A stretch of DNA of 5,821 nucleotides from Nitrospirota bacterium (lineage in GTDB: Bacteria > Nitrospirota > Thermodesulfovibrionia > UBA6902). The stretch covers positions 1 through 5,821 of the forward strand of contig WFVK01000172.1 of NCBI GenBank assembly GCA_015491705.1. The letters run 5' to 3'. The position numbers were made by a program, and so were the translations under genes. The notes beneath the pieces are model-generated. The model did not search any database, was not told the origin of the DNA, and saw only the letters and a program-made list of their open reading frames with translations. Below are positions 1 through 5,793 of the stretch, one piece after another; position 1 is the first letter of the stretch, and each line of letters opens with the position of its first letter.

Positions 1-171
1 ATACATCTTGAGAATATGCTCAAGCTTGCCCGGATGGGCGCAACGATAGCGCCGCCTGTGCCGGCCTTTTATCAGAGGCCGGAAGGGATTGATGACATTG
101 TGGACTTTGTTGTCGGAAAACTCCTTGATTGTTCAGGTCTCGGGCATAATCTTTTCAAAAGATGGGCATGA
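1..171 (+). CDS. ubiX: Flavin prenyltransferase UbiX, C-terminal fragment (5' end outside window)
   Basis: The first 56 codons, in frame 1 and ending at TGA, encode the C-terminus of a UbiX-type flavin prenyltransferase. The family attaches a dimethylallyl group to reduced FMN, making the prenylated flavin cofactor of UbiD-type decarboxylases used in quinone and aromatic acid metabolism. Visible are the family's HLENM helix (visible residues 2-6), a PPVPAFYQRP loop (18-27) that carries the conserved active-site Tyr, a DDIVDFVVGKLLD helix (31-43) and a terminal FKRW. Full-length family members are about 185-200 residues, so roughly 130 are missing upstream of the window. A Lys (visible residue 40) sits where I recall an Arg, Arg185 in Pseudomonas UbiX, that helps bind the prenyl phosphate. 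The family is clear from the motifs. Whether it serves ubiquinone, menaquinone or another UbiD partner cannot be told here. Confidence 0.88.
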   Translation: MHLENMLKLARMGATIAPPVPAFYQRPEGIDDIVDFVVGKLLDCSGLGHNLFKRWA

Positions 172-182
172 TGGTCACGGGG

Positions 183-220
183 GCTCCCCTCTTGCCTCAC
201 CGGGGGCGGCTTTTCTTTTA
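183..220 (+). terminator. Weak Rho-independent terminator candidate after ubiX
   Basis: Twelve bases after the ubiX stop, GCTCCC (183-188) can pair with GGGGGC (202-207), giving 6 bp with one T-G wobble and a loop of 13 bases. A T-rich stretch (TTTTCTTTTA, 211-220) follows. The position between two genes and the T-rich tail fit an intrinsic terminator. The long loop and short stem make it weak. Confidence 0.4.
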
Positions 221-223
221 TGG

Positions 224-253
224 TTGTAAATCGTGCCTGAAATATGGTTAAAT
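224..253 (+). promoter_or_regulatory. Possible sigma70-type promoter for the synthase gene
   Basis: TTGTAA (224-229) and TTAAAT (248-253) each match the -35 and -10 consensus at 4 of 6 positions and are 18 bases apart. The region lies between the terminator-like hairpin and the ATG at 262. If real, transcription would begin around 260, almost at the start codon, which would also explain why no Shine-Dalgarno sequence is visible. The match is modest in an AT-rich region, so this is a tentative call. Confidence 0.25.
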
Positions 254-261
254 AATTTTCC

Positions 262-1497
262 ATGAAAAATATCTATCTCATAGACGTAACAAACAGGGAC
301 GGCGTGCAGACATCCAGAATACTGCTGAGCAAGCTCGCCAAGACAATGCTCAACATCTATCTGGATGATATGGGAATATTTCAGAGCGAGATAGGCTTTC
401 CAACCCTGAAGCATGAAATAAACTATATAAACGCCAATATCGAGCTTGCAAAAAGGGGAGTCATAAAGAACCTGCGCCTTGAAGGATGGTGCAGGGCGGT
501 GCCCGAAGATATAGAACTCACCTTCAGGAACTGTCCTGACATCAAACACCTGAACATCTCGATATCCACATCCGATATCATGATTGACGGCAAATTCCAG
601 GGCAGAAAGACATGGAAAGACATCCTGAATTCCATGATCAAGGCCCTGAAAGTGGCGAAAGATCTCGGTGCAGAAACGGTAGGAGTCAATGCAGAGGATG
701 CATCAAGGACAGAGACAGGCAAGCTTATAGAGTTTGTTCTGGCTGCGAAGGAGAACGGAGGGGACCGCTTCCGTTACTGTGACACCCTCGGCGCAGACGA
801 TCCTATAACAATCTATGAAAAAATAAAGAAAATTGCAGAGGTTACGCAGTTTCCCCTGGAGATGCACTGTCACAACGACCTTGGAATGGCCGAGGCCATT
901 TCCCTTGTCGGGGCCCAGGGGGCCGTGGAGAGCGGGGTCGATGCATACATCAACACAACGATCAACGGTTATGGTGAAAGGGCTGGCAACTGCGACCTCG
1001 TTTCCATAATCCTTGCCCTCAAATACTCGCACGGATTTGAGGACAAGATGCACCTTGATGACAAGGTGGATCTGCGGAAATCATGGAAGATCGCGCGGTA
1101 TGCATCATATGCATTTGACATTCCCATCCCGATAAAACAGGTCGGCGTAGGCGCCAATGCATTTGCCCACGAATCCGGCATCCATGCAGACGGTGCGCTC
1201 AAGGACAGGCGCAACTACGAGCTTTATGATCCTGAGGATGTAGGCAGGGGCGAACCTGAACTGGTTCAGACGGGCAGGATAATAACGACCGGAGAATACG
1301 GGGGAATCAAGGGATTCAGGCATGTATATGACGACCTCGGCATACATTTTCATGACGACAGGGAAGCAAGAAGGATACTGGAGCTGGTTCAGTATGCAAA
1401 CCTGCACACCCAGAAAACCCTTACGGATGATGAACTGAGATTCATAGCGGAAAATCCGGACATAGTAGCCAGAATACTGACGGTAACCCCGGGCTAA
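262..1497 (+). CDS. Re-type citrate synthase (DRE-TIM metallolyase family; homocitrate/isopropylmalate synthase-like)
   Basis: A 411-residue enzyme of the family that condenses acetyl-CoA with a 2-oxo acid on a metal-dependent TIM barrel. Visible features are the N-terminal VTNRDGVQTSR motif (residues 9-19, with R12 and metal-ligand D13), NAEDASRT (143-150), the MHCHNDLGMA metal motif (201-210, H202 and H204), NGYGERAGN (235-243) and HESGIHADG (303-311). Homocitrate and isopropylmalate synthases usually read LRDGEQ at the first motif. The NRDGVQ form is one I associate with the Re-citrate synthase group characterised in Clostridium kluyveri. The very next gene is isocitrate dehydrogenase, so citrate synthase (oxaloacetate + acetyl-CoA to citrate, with re-face stereochemistry) is the best reading. 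Homocitrate synthase (NifV/AksA-like) is the main alternative. The length lacks the regulatory C-terminal domain of LeuA and CimA, so leucine-type feedback is not expected. The ATG at 262 puts the RDG motif at the usual distance from the start. No clear Shine-Dalgarno precedes it. Confidence 0.8.
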   Translation: MKNIYLIDVTNRDGVQTSRILLSKLAKTMLNIYLDDMGIFQSEIGFPTLKHEINYINANIELAKRGVIKNLRLEGWCRAVPEDIELTFRNCPDIKHLNISISTSDIMIDGKFQGRKTWKDILNSMIKALKVAKDLGAETVGVNAEDASRTETGKLIEFVLAAKENGGDRFRYCDTLGADDPITIYEKIKKIAEVTQFPLEMHCHNDLGMAEAISLVGAQGAVESGVDAYINTTINGYGERAGNCDLVSIILALKYSHGFEDKMHLDDKVDLRKSWKIARYASYAFDIPIPIKQVGVGANAFAHESGIHADGALKDRRNYELYDPEDVGRGEPELVQTGRIITTGEYGGIKGFRHVYDDLGIHFHDDREARRILELVQYANLHTQKTLTDDELRFIAENPDIVARILTVTPG

Positions 1498-1529
1498 ATC
1501 TTAATATTAACCTTAATGTTGCATAAACG

Positions 1530-1559
1530 GGCGGGAGAGCCTGCCGGTAATATCTTTTT
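1530..1559 (+). terminator. Intercistronic hairpin with T5 tract (attenuator or partial terminator candidate)
   Basis: GGCGGG (1530-1535) pairs with CCTGCC (1540-1545) through 6 bp, one a G-T wobble, around an AGAG tetraloop. A TTTTT run lies at 1555-1559, nine bases after the stem, which is farther than in a classical intrinsic terminator. It lies in the 71-base gap between the synthase and the isocitrate dehydrogenase, 23 bases before the latter's ATG. It could lower read-through, protect the upstream message or affect translation. This is structure seen by eye, with no energy calculation. Confidence 0.3.
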
Positions 1560-1568
1560 GATTGAAAA

Positions 1569-2645
1569 ATGTACAGGATAACACTCATTCCGGGAGACGG
1601 TACGGGGCCGGAGATTACAGAAGCGGCAAGGAGGGTGCTTGAGGCCACAGGTGTCGGCTTTGAGTGGGACATCCAGAATGCCGGAGAGGATGTATATGAA
1701 CAGGAAGGTACCCCCCTGCCGGAGAGGGTGCTTGAGTCCATCAGAAGGAACAGGGTCGCCATTAAAGGCCCCGTCACAACTCCTGTCGGCACGGGCTTCA
1801 GGAGTGTTAACGTAACCCTGAGACAGACGCTGGACCTGTACAGTTGTGTCAGGCCCTGCAAGACATACAAGGGCGCAAAGACAAGATACGAGGACATCGA
1901 CCTCGTTATCTTCAGGGAAAATACAGAGGATCTTTACGCGGGCATAGAGTTTCAGAAGGATTCCGGGGGCGCAAAGGCGATTATCGATACTGTACGGAAG
2001 ATATCGGGCAGGGTGATCCGGCAGGACTCCGGAATCAGCATAAAGCCCATCTCCGTGTTCGGCACAGAGCGTATTGTCCGGGCCGCATTTGAATATGCAA
2101 GAAAAAACAGGAGGCGCAAGGTAACCGCCGTGCACAAGGCAAATATCATGAAATTTTCAGACGGATTGTTCCTTGAGGTGGCAAGGGAAGTCGCCCGGAA
2201 GTATCCTGATATTGAATTTGAGGACAAAATCATTGATAATATGTGTATGCAGCTTGTTCAGAAGCCGGGGCTTTATGATGTGCTCGTGCTGCCGAATCTC
2301 TATGGTGATATAGTTTCTGACCTTGCTGCAGGACTGGTCGGGGGACTCGGGCTTGCTCCCGGCGCAAATATCGGCGATGAATACGCCGTATTCGAGGCCA
2401 CGCACGGAAGCGCACCGAAATACAAAGGTCTTAACAAGGTCAATCCCCTGGCGGTTATCCTCAGCGGTGTCATGATGTTAAGGCACCTTGGTGAGACTGA
2501 AGCGGCAGACAGACTTGATAATGCAGTAGCCTCCGTAATCGAGGAAGGCAGAGATGTCACTTATGATATGAAGCCCGCCCCGGACGACCCCGGAGCGGCA
2601 ACGACATCAGGGGTGGCGGATGCTATTATATCAAGGATCACATAA
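1569..2645 (+). CDS. icd: Isocitrate dehydrogenase, short form, with NADP-type cofactor residues
   Basis: A 358-residue beta-decarboxylating dehydrogenase that converts isocitrate to 2-oxoglutarate and CO2. The isocitrate-binding pattern is complete by alignment to E. coli Icd: S79, N81 and R85 in the SVNVTLR segment, R95, R116 and Y123 in RENTEDLYAG, K190 in VHKANIM, and metal-binding D223, D247 and D251. RENTEDLYAG and the Ser-x-Asn loop separate it from isopropylmalate dehydrogenase. The length resembles the mitochondrial IDH3 subunits rather than the roughly 416-residue E. coli enzyme. In the cofactor loop, K284, Y285 and V291 match the NADP-specific Lys344, Tyr345 and Val351 of E. coli, and Y332 matches Tyr391, while Arg395 is replaced by P336. 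NADP use is therefore likely but inferred. The gene follows the citrate synthase candidate by 71 bases and is 6 bases before the next gene. No strong Shine-Dalgarno is seen before the ATG. Homoisocitrate dehydrogenase is a less likely alternative. Confidence 0.88.
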   Translation: MYRITLIPGDGTGPEITEAARRVLEATGVGFEWDIQNAGEDVYEQEGTPLPERVLESIRRNRVAIKGPVTTPVGTGFRSVNVTLRQTLDLYSCVRPCKTYKGAKTRYEDIDLVIFRENTEDLYAGIEFQKDSGGAKAIIDTVRKISGRVIRQDSGISIKPISVFGTERIVRAAFEYARKNRRRKVTAVHKANIMKFSDGLFLEVAREVARKYPDIEFEDKIIDNMCMQLVQKPGLYDVLVLPNLYGDIVSDLAAGLVGGLGLAPGANIGDEYAVFEATHGSAPKYKGLNKVNPLAVILSGVMMLRHLGETEAADRLDNAVASVIEEGRDVTYDMKPAPDDPGAATTSGVADAIISRIT

Positions 2646-2651
2646 TAACGT

Positions 2652-3914
2652 ATGGACCCTGACCCTATAAGTTTTCTTGTTATTATACTCTGCATCATCC
2701 TGATTGCCGTACTCTCAAGTTCTGAAGTAGCATTTATCTCCCTCAACAGGATAAGGCTGAGGCATCTCGTTGAGAAAGGCAACAAAAATGCAAAGATCGC
2801 CCAGAAGATACGCGACGAGCACGACCGTCTTTTCAGCGCTGTAATCCTGTCCGGCAACCTCTTCACGGTACTTGCAACGTCGGTCGGCACCGCGCTGGCG
2901 ATAAGCCTGTTCGGAGAGGACATCGGGGTTGCCATTGCGACGGTTGCCATCACCTTTCTCACGGTCATATTCGGCGAGCTTGCGCCCAAGACATTCGCCG
3001 TCACCCATGCCGAGAGCATCTCACTGGCAATGGCGAGGCCGATCGAACTGTATATCAGGGCTATATCACCCCTCGTATGGGTCTTCAACAAGCTCTCAAA
3101 CTCAATAATACAGCTCTTTGGCGGTGAGGTGAGGCCGGCCCCGCAGCTCCTGACAGAGGAAGAGATGAAGGCGATGATAAAGATCGGCGAAGAGGAGGGC
3201 ACCCTTGAGAAGGAAGAGAAGGAAATGCTTCACAACGTCTTCGCATTCGGAGACAAGAAGGTTACCGAGGCCATGGTGCCGAGGACCGAGATTGTCGCCA
3301 TCTCTGAAGACGCCGTTGTTAGTGACGTGCTTTCTCTTGTCTCGGAGGAAGGTTATTCACGCTATCCCGTGATCAAGGAGACGGTTGACAATATTACAGG
3401 GGTCTTATATGTCAAGGACATCCTGAGGAAAATGGCGCGTGAAGAAGTCCCCGTGAATACCCCGATAAAGAGCTTTGTGAGGGATGCCTATTATGTGCCC
3501 GAGAGCAAAATGGTCACGGCACTGCTTGACGACATGCAGAAAAACAAGTTTCAGATCGCGATCGTCGTTGACGAGCACGGCGGCACGGCCGGTCTTATCA
3601 CACTTGAAGATATAATGGAGGAGATTGTAGGGGGGTTGCAGGATGAGTTCGAGGCGATAGAGGCTGAAAAAGAAGTGGAGATTGTTGATGAAAGAACCTT
3701 TGTCGTATCAGGCTCAACCGGACTGGATGAGATTAACGAGCTTATAAATGTTGAACTGAAAAGTGAAGAGTTTCATACCATCGGCGGCTTTCTGTTCGGG
3801 CTCTTCGGGCATCTTCCAAAGATCGGCGAACAGCTCCGTTATCATGACCTGAGGTTTCTCATCCTCGAAATGGACGGAAAAAAGATAGAACGGATAAAGA
3901 TAACAAAAATTTAG
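2652..3914 (+). CDS. CNNM/CorC-family membrane protein (DUF21, CBS pair, CorC_HlyC domain)
   Basis: A 420-residue inner-membrane protein. The N-terminal DUF21 domain (about 5-155) has hydrophobic segments near 5-28, 60-88, 91-112 and 130-155, and carries the SSSEVAF motif (22-28) and GELAPK (108-113), both typical of this family. A helical linker rich in Glu and Lys (about 168-200) leads into a cytoplasmic CBS pair (about 203-262 and 270-326), which starts with MVPRTEIVAI and includes VDEHGGTAGLITLEDIMEEIVG. A CorC_HlyC domain (about 340-418) ends the protein. Characterised relatives export Mg2+ or regulate divalent cation transport, with ATP-Mg binding at the CBS pair. Older annotations call them hemolysin C or HlyC/CorC. 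Magnesium or cobalt export is the likely role, but the ion cannot be read from sequence. AAGGA at 2633-2637 is a rather distant ribosome binding site. The gene starts 6 bases after icd, so the two are probably cotranscribed, with no obvious shared function. Confidence 0.9.
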   Translation: MDPDPISFLVIILCIILIAVLSSSEVAFISLNRIRLRHLVEKGNKNAKIAQKIRDEHDRLFSAVILSGNLFTVLATSVGTALAISLFGEDIGVAIATVAITFLTVIFGELAPKTFAVTHAESISLAMARPIELYIRAISPLVWVFNKLSNSIIQLFGGEVRPAPQLLTEEEMKAMIKIGEEEGTLEKEEKEMLHNVFAFGDKKVTEAMVPRTEIVAISEDAVVSDVLSLVSEEGYSRYPVIKETVDNITGVLYVKDILRKMAREEVPVNTPIKSFVRDAYYVPESKMVTALLDDMQKNKFQIAIVVDEHGGTAGLITLEDIMEEIVGGLQDEFEAIEAEKEVEIVDERTFVVSGSTGLDEINELINVELKSEEFHTIGGFLFGLFGHLPKIGEQLRYHDLRFLILEMDGKKIERIKITKI

Positions 3915-3943
3915 GTGACAAAAAATATTAATCACTGTAAAAT
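3915..3943 (+). promoter_or_regulatory. Sigma70-like promoter upstream of the 98-residue ORF and manC
   Basis: GTGACA (3915-3920, 5 of 6 to the -35 consensus) and TAAAAT (3938-3943, 5 of 6 to the -10 consensus) are separated by exactly 17 bases in an AT-rich stretch. The -35 box starts at the base after the TAG of the CorC-like gene. Predicted transcription start is around 3950, leaving a leader of about 25 bases before the ATG at 3976. This is the best promoter in the window and suggests that the last two genes form their own transcription unit. Confidence 0.6.
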
Positions 3944-3965
3944 TATCATTAAAAGTTGCGTAACC

Positions 3966-3970
3966 GGGGG
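3966..3970 (+). promoter_or_regulatory. Ribosome binding site of the 98-residue ORF
   Basis: A GGGGG run ends five bases before the ATG at 3976. It is a purine-only variant of the Shine-Dalgarno sequence at close but usable spacing. It supports the ATG at 3976 as the real start and the small ORF as a translated gene. Confidence 0.5.
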
Positions 3971-3975
3971 TAATT

Positions 3976-4272
3976 ATGGATGATCCTGACGATCCTCTTG
4001 TAACTGCGAATGACGTACCGGCATATCGTATTGTTGAAGAGAAGATAAAAGAGATCGATAACTCGATTATTATATTCCGTGTTTATTACTTCTTCAATAC
4101 CTTTATGTACAAATTCCAGTTAATAAAAAAAGACAGGATGTGCGTGCTTGAAATTCCCCGGAGTCTCCTTGAGAATATCAGCAAAGACGGTACAACATCG
4201 GAACAGGAACTATCCAAGATACTGACCCTGAAGATTGAGAATTCCGACTGCTGGACGGAAATCAGGGGATAA
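3976..4272 (+). CDS. Small protein of unknown function, 98 residues
   Basis: I do not recognise this protein. It has an acidic N-terminus (MDDPDDP), a charged likely helix at about 17-29 (RIVEEKIKEIDNS region), then an aromatic and hydrophobic stretch at about 31-49 containing several Phe and Tyr. A KKDR turn and a strand-then-helix pattern (CVLEIPRSLLENI, 56-68) follow, and a last helix-like segment at about 76-88 ends near a Cys-Trp pair (92-93). The 31-40 hydrophobic stretch is too short and too interrupted to be a clear membrane span, and there is no signal peptide, so a cytoplasmic protein is likely. Only two cysteines (56 and 92) are present, not arranged as a metal motif. It has a promoter and GGGGG ribosome binding site directly upstream and precedes manC by 51 bases, so it is probably expressed with manC. 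The absence of any shadowing gene and the coding-like composition support a real gene. Confidence 0.75.
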   Translation: MDDPDDPLVTANDVPAYRIVEEKIKEIDNSIIIFRVYYFFNTFMYKFQLIKKDRMCVLEIPRSLLENISKDGTTSEQELSKILTLKIENSDCWTEIRG

Positions 4273-4323
4273 TTTTATACAAACGGAATATGACACCCTG
4301 TGGGGGTGAAAGTTCAGCCTGCC

Positions 4324-5736
4324 ATGTCCCGGAAACATATCAAGACATACTCTGTTCTGCTTGCCGGCGGAACAGGCTCAAGACTGTGGCCTGTCTCCAG
4401 GGAACTCCTGCCGAAACAACTGGTTAACCTGGCGGGGGACGATTCACTGATTCAGAATACCATCAAGAGGCTGTCTCCGGTCCTTGACGCGGAGAGGATG
4501 AGAATAGTCTGCGGGGAAGAGCATTTTTTTGAGGTGGCGAGGCACCTTGAAGAGATAGGTGTGTCGCCGGAGGGCAAGATAATCACCGAACCCTGCGGGC
4601 GCAATACCGCACCCGCCATTCTTCTTGCCACCCTCAACATACTGAAAAAGGAAAAAGACGCCGTGATACTGGTCTTCCCTTCGGACCATGTCATCGGCGA
4701 CATTGATGGATTCCACGACTGCCTGAGAAAGGCGGTATCACTTGCGGGCATGAATTACATAGTAACCTTCGGCATCAGGCCTGCTTACCCGGAGACGGGC
4801 TACGGGTATATAGAAGGCGGCAGGAAACTGAAAGAGAGCGCCCTTGCAATAAAGAGGTTCGTGGAAAAACCGGATGAAGAAACCGCCGCTCATTATGTCA
4901 GGGCAAGGAATTTCTTCTGGAACAGCGGCATGTTTGCCTTTAAGGCATCCGTCCTGGTAAAGGAATTCATGTCTCTTGAACCGGCCCTCCTGAAAAAAAT
5001 AAAGAAAGCGGTTTACAGGGGCAAAGATATTTCATTTGAAGAATACAGCAAGTTGCCCGACATATCCATTGACTACGCGATAATGGAGAAGACCCAAAAA
5101 GGCGTGGTTCTTCCATCGGAGTTCGGATGGAGCGATATCGGCTCGTGGAAATCCCTCTACGATTTTCTGCCCAAAAACAGGGACAATAATGTAGTGGAAG
5201 GCGATGTTATCCTCAGGGAGACAAGGAACTGTTTTATCAAGGGAGACGACCGGCTTATCGTGGCAAACGACCTTGATAACATTGTAGTGGTCGAAACGCC
5301 TGATACCGTTTTTGTATCGAATCTGGACAAAAGCAAAAACGTCAAGTCAATAGTCAGTGAGCTGAAGAAACAGGGGCGCAAGGAATACAAGGCACATACA
5401 AAGGTTTACCGCCCGTGGGGGACATACACCATCCTTGAAGAAAACGCGCATACCAAGATAAAACGAATTGTTGTTTACCCGGGGGCCAAGCTGTCCCTGC
5501 AGATGCATCACCACAGGAGTGAACACTGGATAGTGGTTCACGGCACGGCAAAGATTGTAAACGGCGACCAGACCATCTTTCTGGAGGAGAACCAGTCGAC
5601 CTATGTGCCCAAGACCACTCCCCACCGCCTCGAAAACCCCGGGAAGATCCCGCTCCACCTTATTGAAGTCCAGATAGGCAATTACCTTGAAGAGGACGAT
5701 ATAGTGCGTTTTGATGATGACTTCGGAAGAGAATAG
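4324..5736 (+). CDS. manC: Mannose-1-phosphate guanylyltransferase / mannose-6-phosphate isomerase, bifunctional
   Basis: A cytoplasmic two-domain enzyme of GDP-mannose synthesis, of 470 residues from this ATG. The N-terminal nucleotidyltransferase domain (about 8-290) has GGTGSRLWPVSRELLPKQ (15-32), RNTAPAI (93-99), FVEKP (179-183), FFWNSGMF (197-204) and GWSDIGSW (268-275), and joins GTP to mannose-1-phosphate. The C-terminal type II phosphomannose isomerase cupin (about 355-465) has RPWGTY (363-368), the zinc-site QMHHHRSEHW (393-402) and H434-R435, and interconverts fructose-6- and mannose-6-phosphate. Phosphomannomutase, the middle step, is not in the window. GDP-mannose would feed lipopolysaccharide, exopolysaccharide or glycan synthesis. 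The start is uncertain: GTG 4300 gives 8 more residues, but relatives have about 10 residues before the AGG motif, and ATG 4324 gives 13. GTG 4300 also sits inside a small hairpin (4294-4308). The GGGGG at 4302-4306 is 17 bases from the ATG, long for a ribosome binding site. Confidence 0.93.
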   Translation: MSRKHIKTYSVLLAGGTGSRLWPVSRELLPKQLVNLAGDDSLIQNTIKRLSPVLDAERMRIVCGEEHFFEVARHLEEIGVSPEGKIITEPCGRNTAPAILLATLNILKKEKDAVILVFPSDHVIGDIDGFHDCLRKAVSLAGMNYIVTFGIRPAYPETGYGYIEGGRKLKESALAIKRFVEKPDEETAAHYVRARNFFWNSGMFAFKASVLVKEFMSLEPALLKKIKKAVYRGKDISFEEYSKLPDISIDYAIMEKTQKGVVLPSEFGWSDIGSWKSLYDFLPKNRDNNVVEGDVILRETRNCFIKGDDRLIVANDLDNIVVVETPDTVFVSNLDKSKNVKSIVSELKKQGRKEYKAHTKVYRPWGTYTILEENAHTKIKRIVVYPGAKLSLQMHHHRSEHWIVVHGTAKIVNGDQTIFLEENQSTYVPKTTPHRLENPGKIPLHLIEVQIGNYLEEDDIVRFDDDFGRE

Positions 5737-5747
5737 ACAGGGAAGAT

Positions 5748-5773
5748 ACAGGGACGGGGTTGCCCGTCCCTGT
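5748..5773. terminator. Perfect 11-bp hairpin after manC, likely terminator without a T-run
   Basis: ACAGGGACGGG (5748-5758) and CCCGTCCCTGT (5763-5773) are exact reverse complements around a GTTG loop, starting 11 bases after the manC stop. The stem is strong and GC-rich. No run of T follows on either strand (GCATTACTTAC downstream on +), so it is not a textbook intrinsic terminator. It may end transcription with help from other factors or protect the 3' end of the message. Confidence 0.55.
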
Positions 5774-5793
5774 GCATTACTTACATTACATCT

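Noticed and set aside
175..549. Minus-strand frame of 124 codons spanning the ubiX-synthase gap
   Set aside because: Most of it is antisense to the N-terminal half of the synthase and it shows no start signal or known motif.
262..1497. Isopropylmalate synthase (LeuA) or citramalate synthase (CimA) annotation
   Set aside because: The protein ends at 411 residues without the C-terminal regulatory domain of those enzymes, has HESGIHADG and NRDGVQ motifs unlike LeuA, and sits next to isocitrate rather than isopropylmalate dehydrogenase.
1501..1510. Perfect 10-base palindrome TTAATATTAA after the synthase stop
   Set aside because: It consists only of A and T in an AT-rich gap and is short enough to be chance. 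It has no second copy in the window.
1494..2135. Long open frame of 213 codons on the minus strand within icd
   Set aside because: It lies opposite the clear isocitrate dehydrogenase frame, has no recognisable motif or ribosome binding site, and is explained as an antisense shadow of a GC-rich gene.
2561..3202. Second 213-codon minus-strand frame opposite the CorC-like gene
   Set aside because: The plus-strand frame has unmistakable DUF21 motifs over the same bases. The minus frame mirrors its codons (Ser and Ala rich) and has no family features.
3915..3935. GTGA ... TCAC half-sites resembling a CRP/FNR operator
   Set aside because: The half-sites are 13 bases apart, whereas CRP sites need 6 and FNR sites 4, so the spacing does not fit. 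The GTGA is better explained as part of the -35 box.
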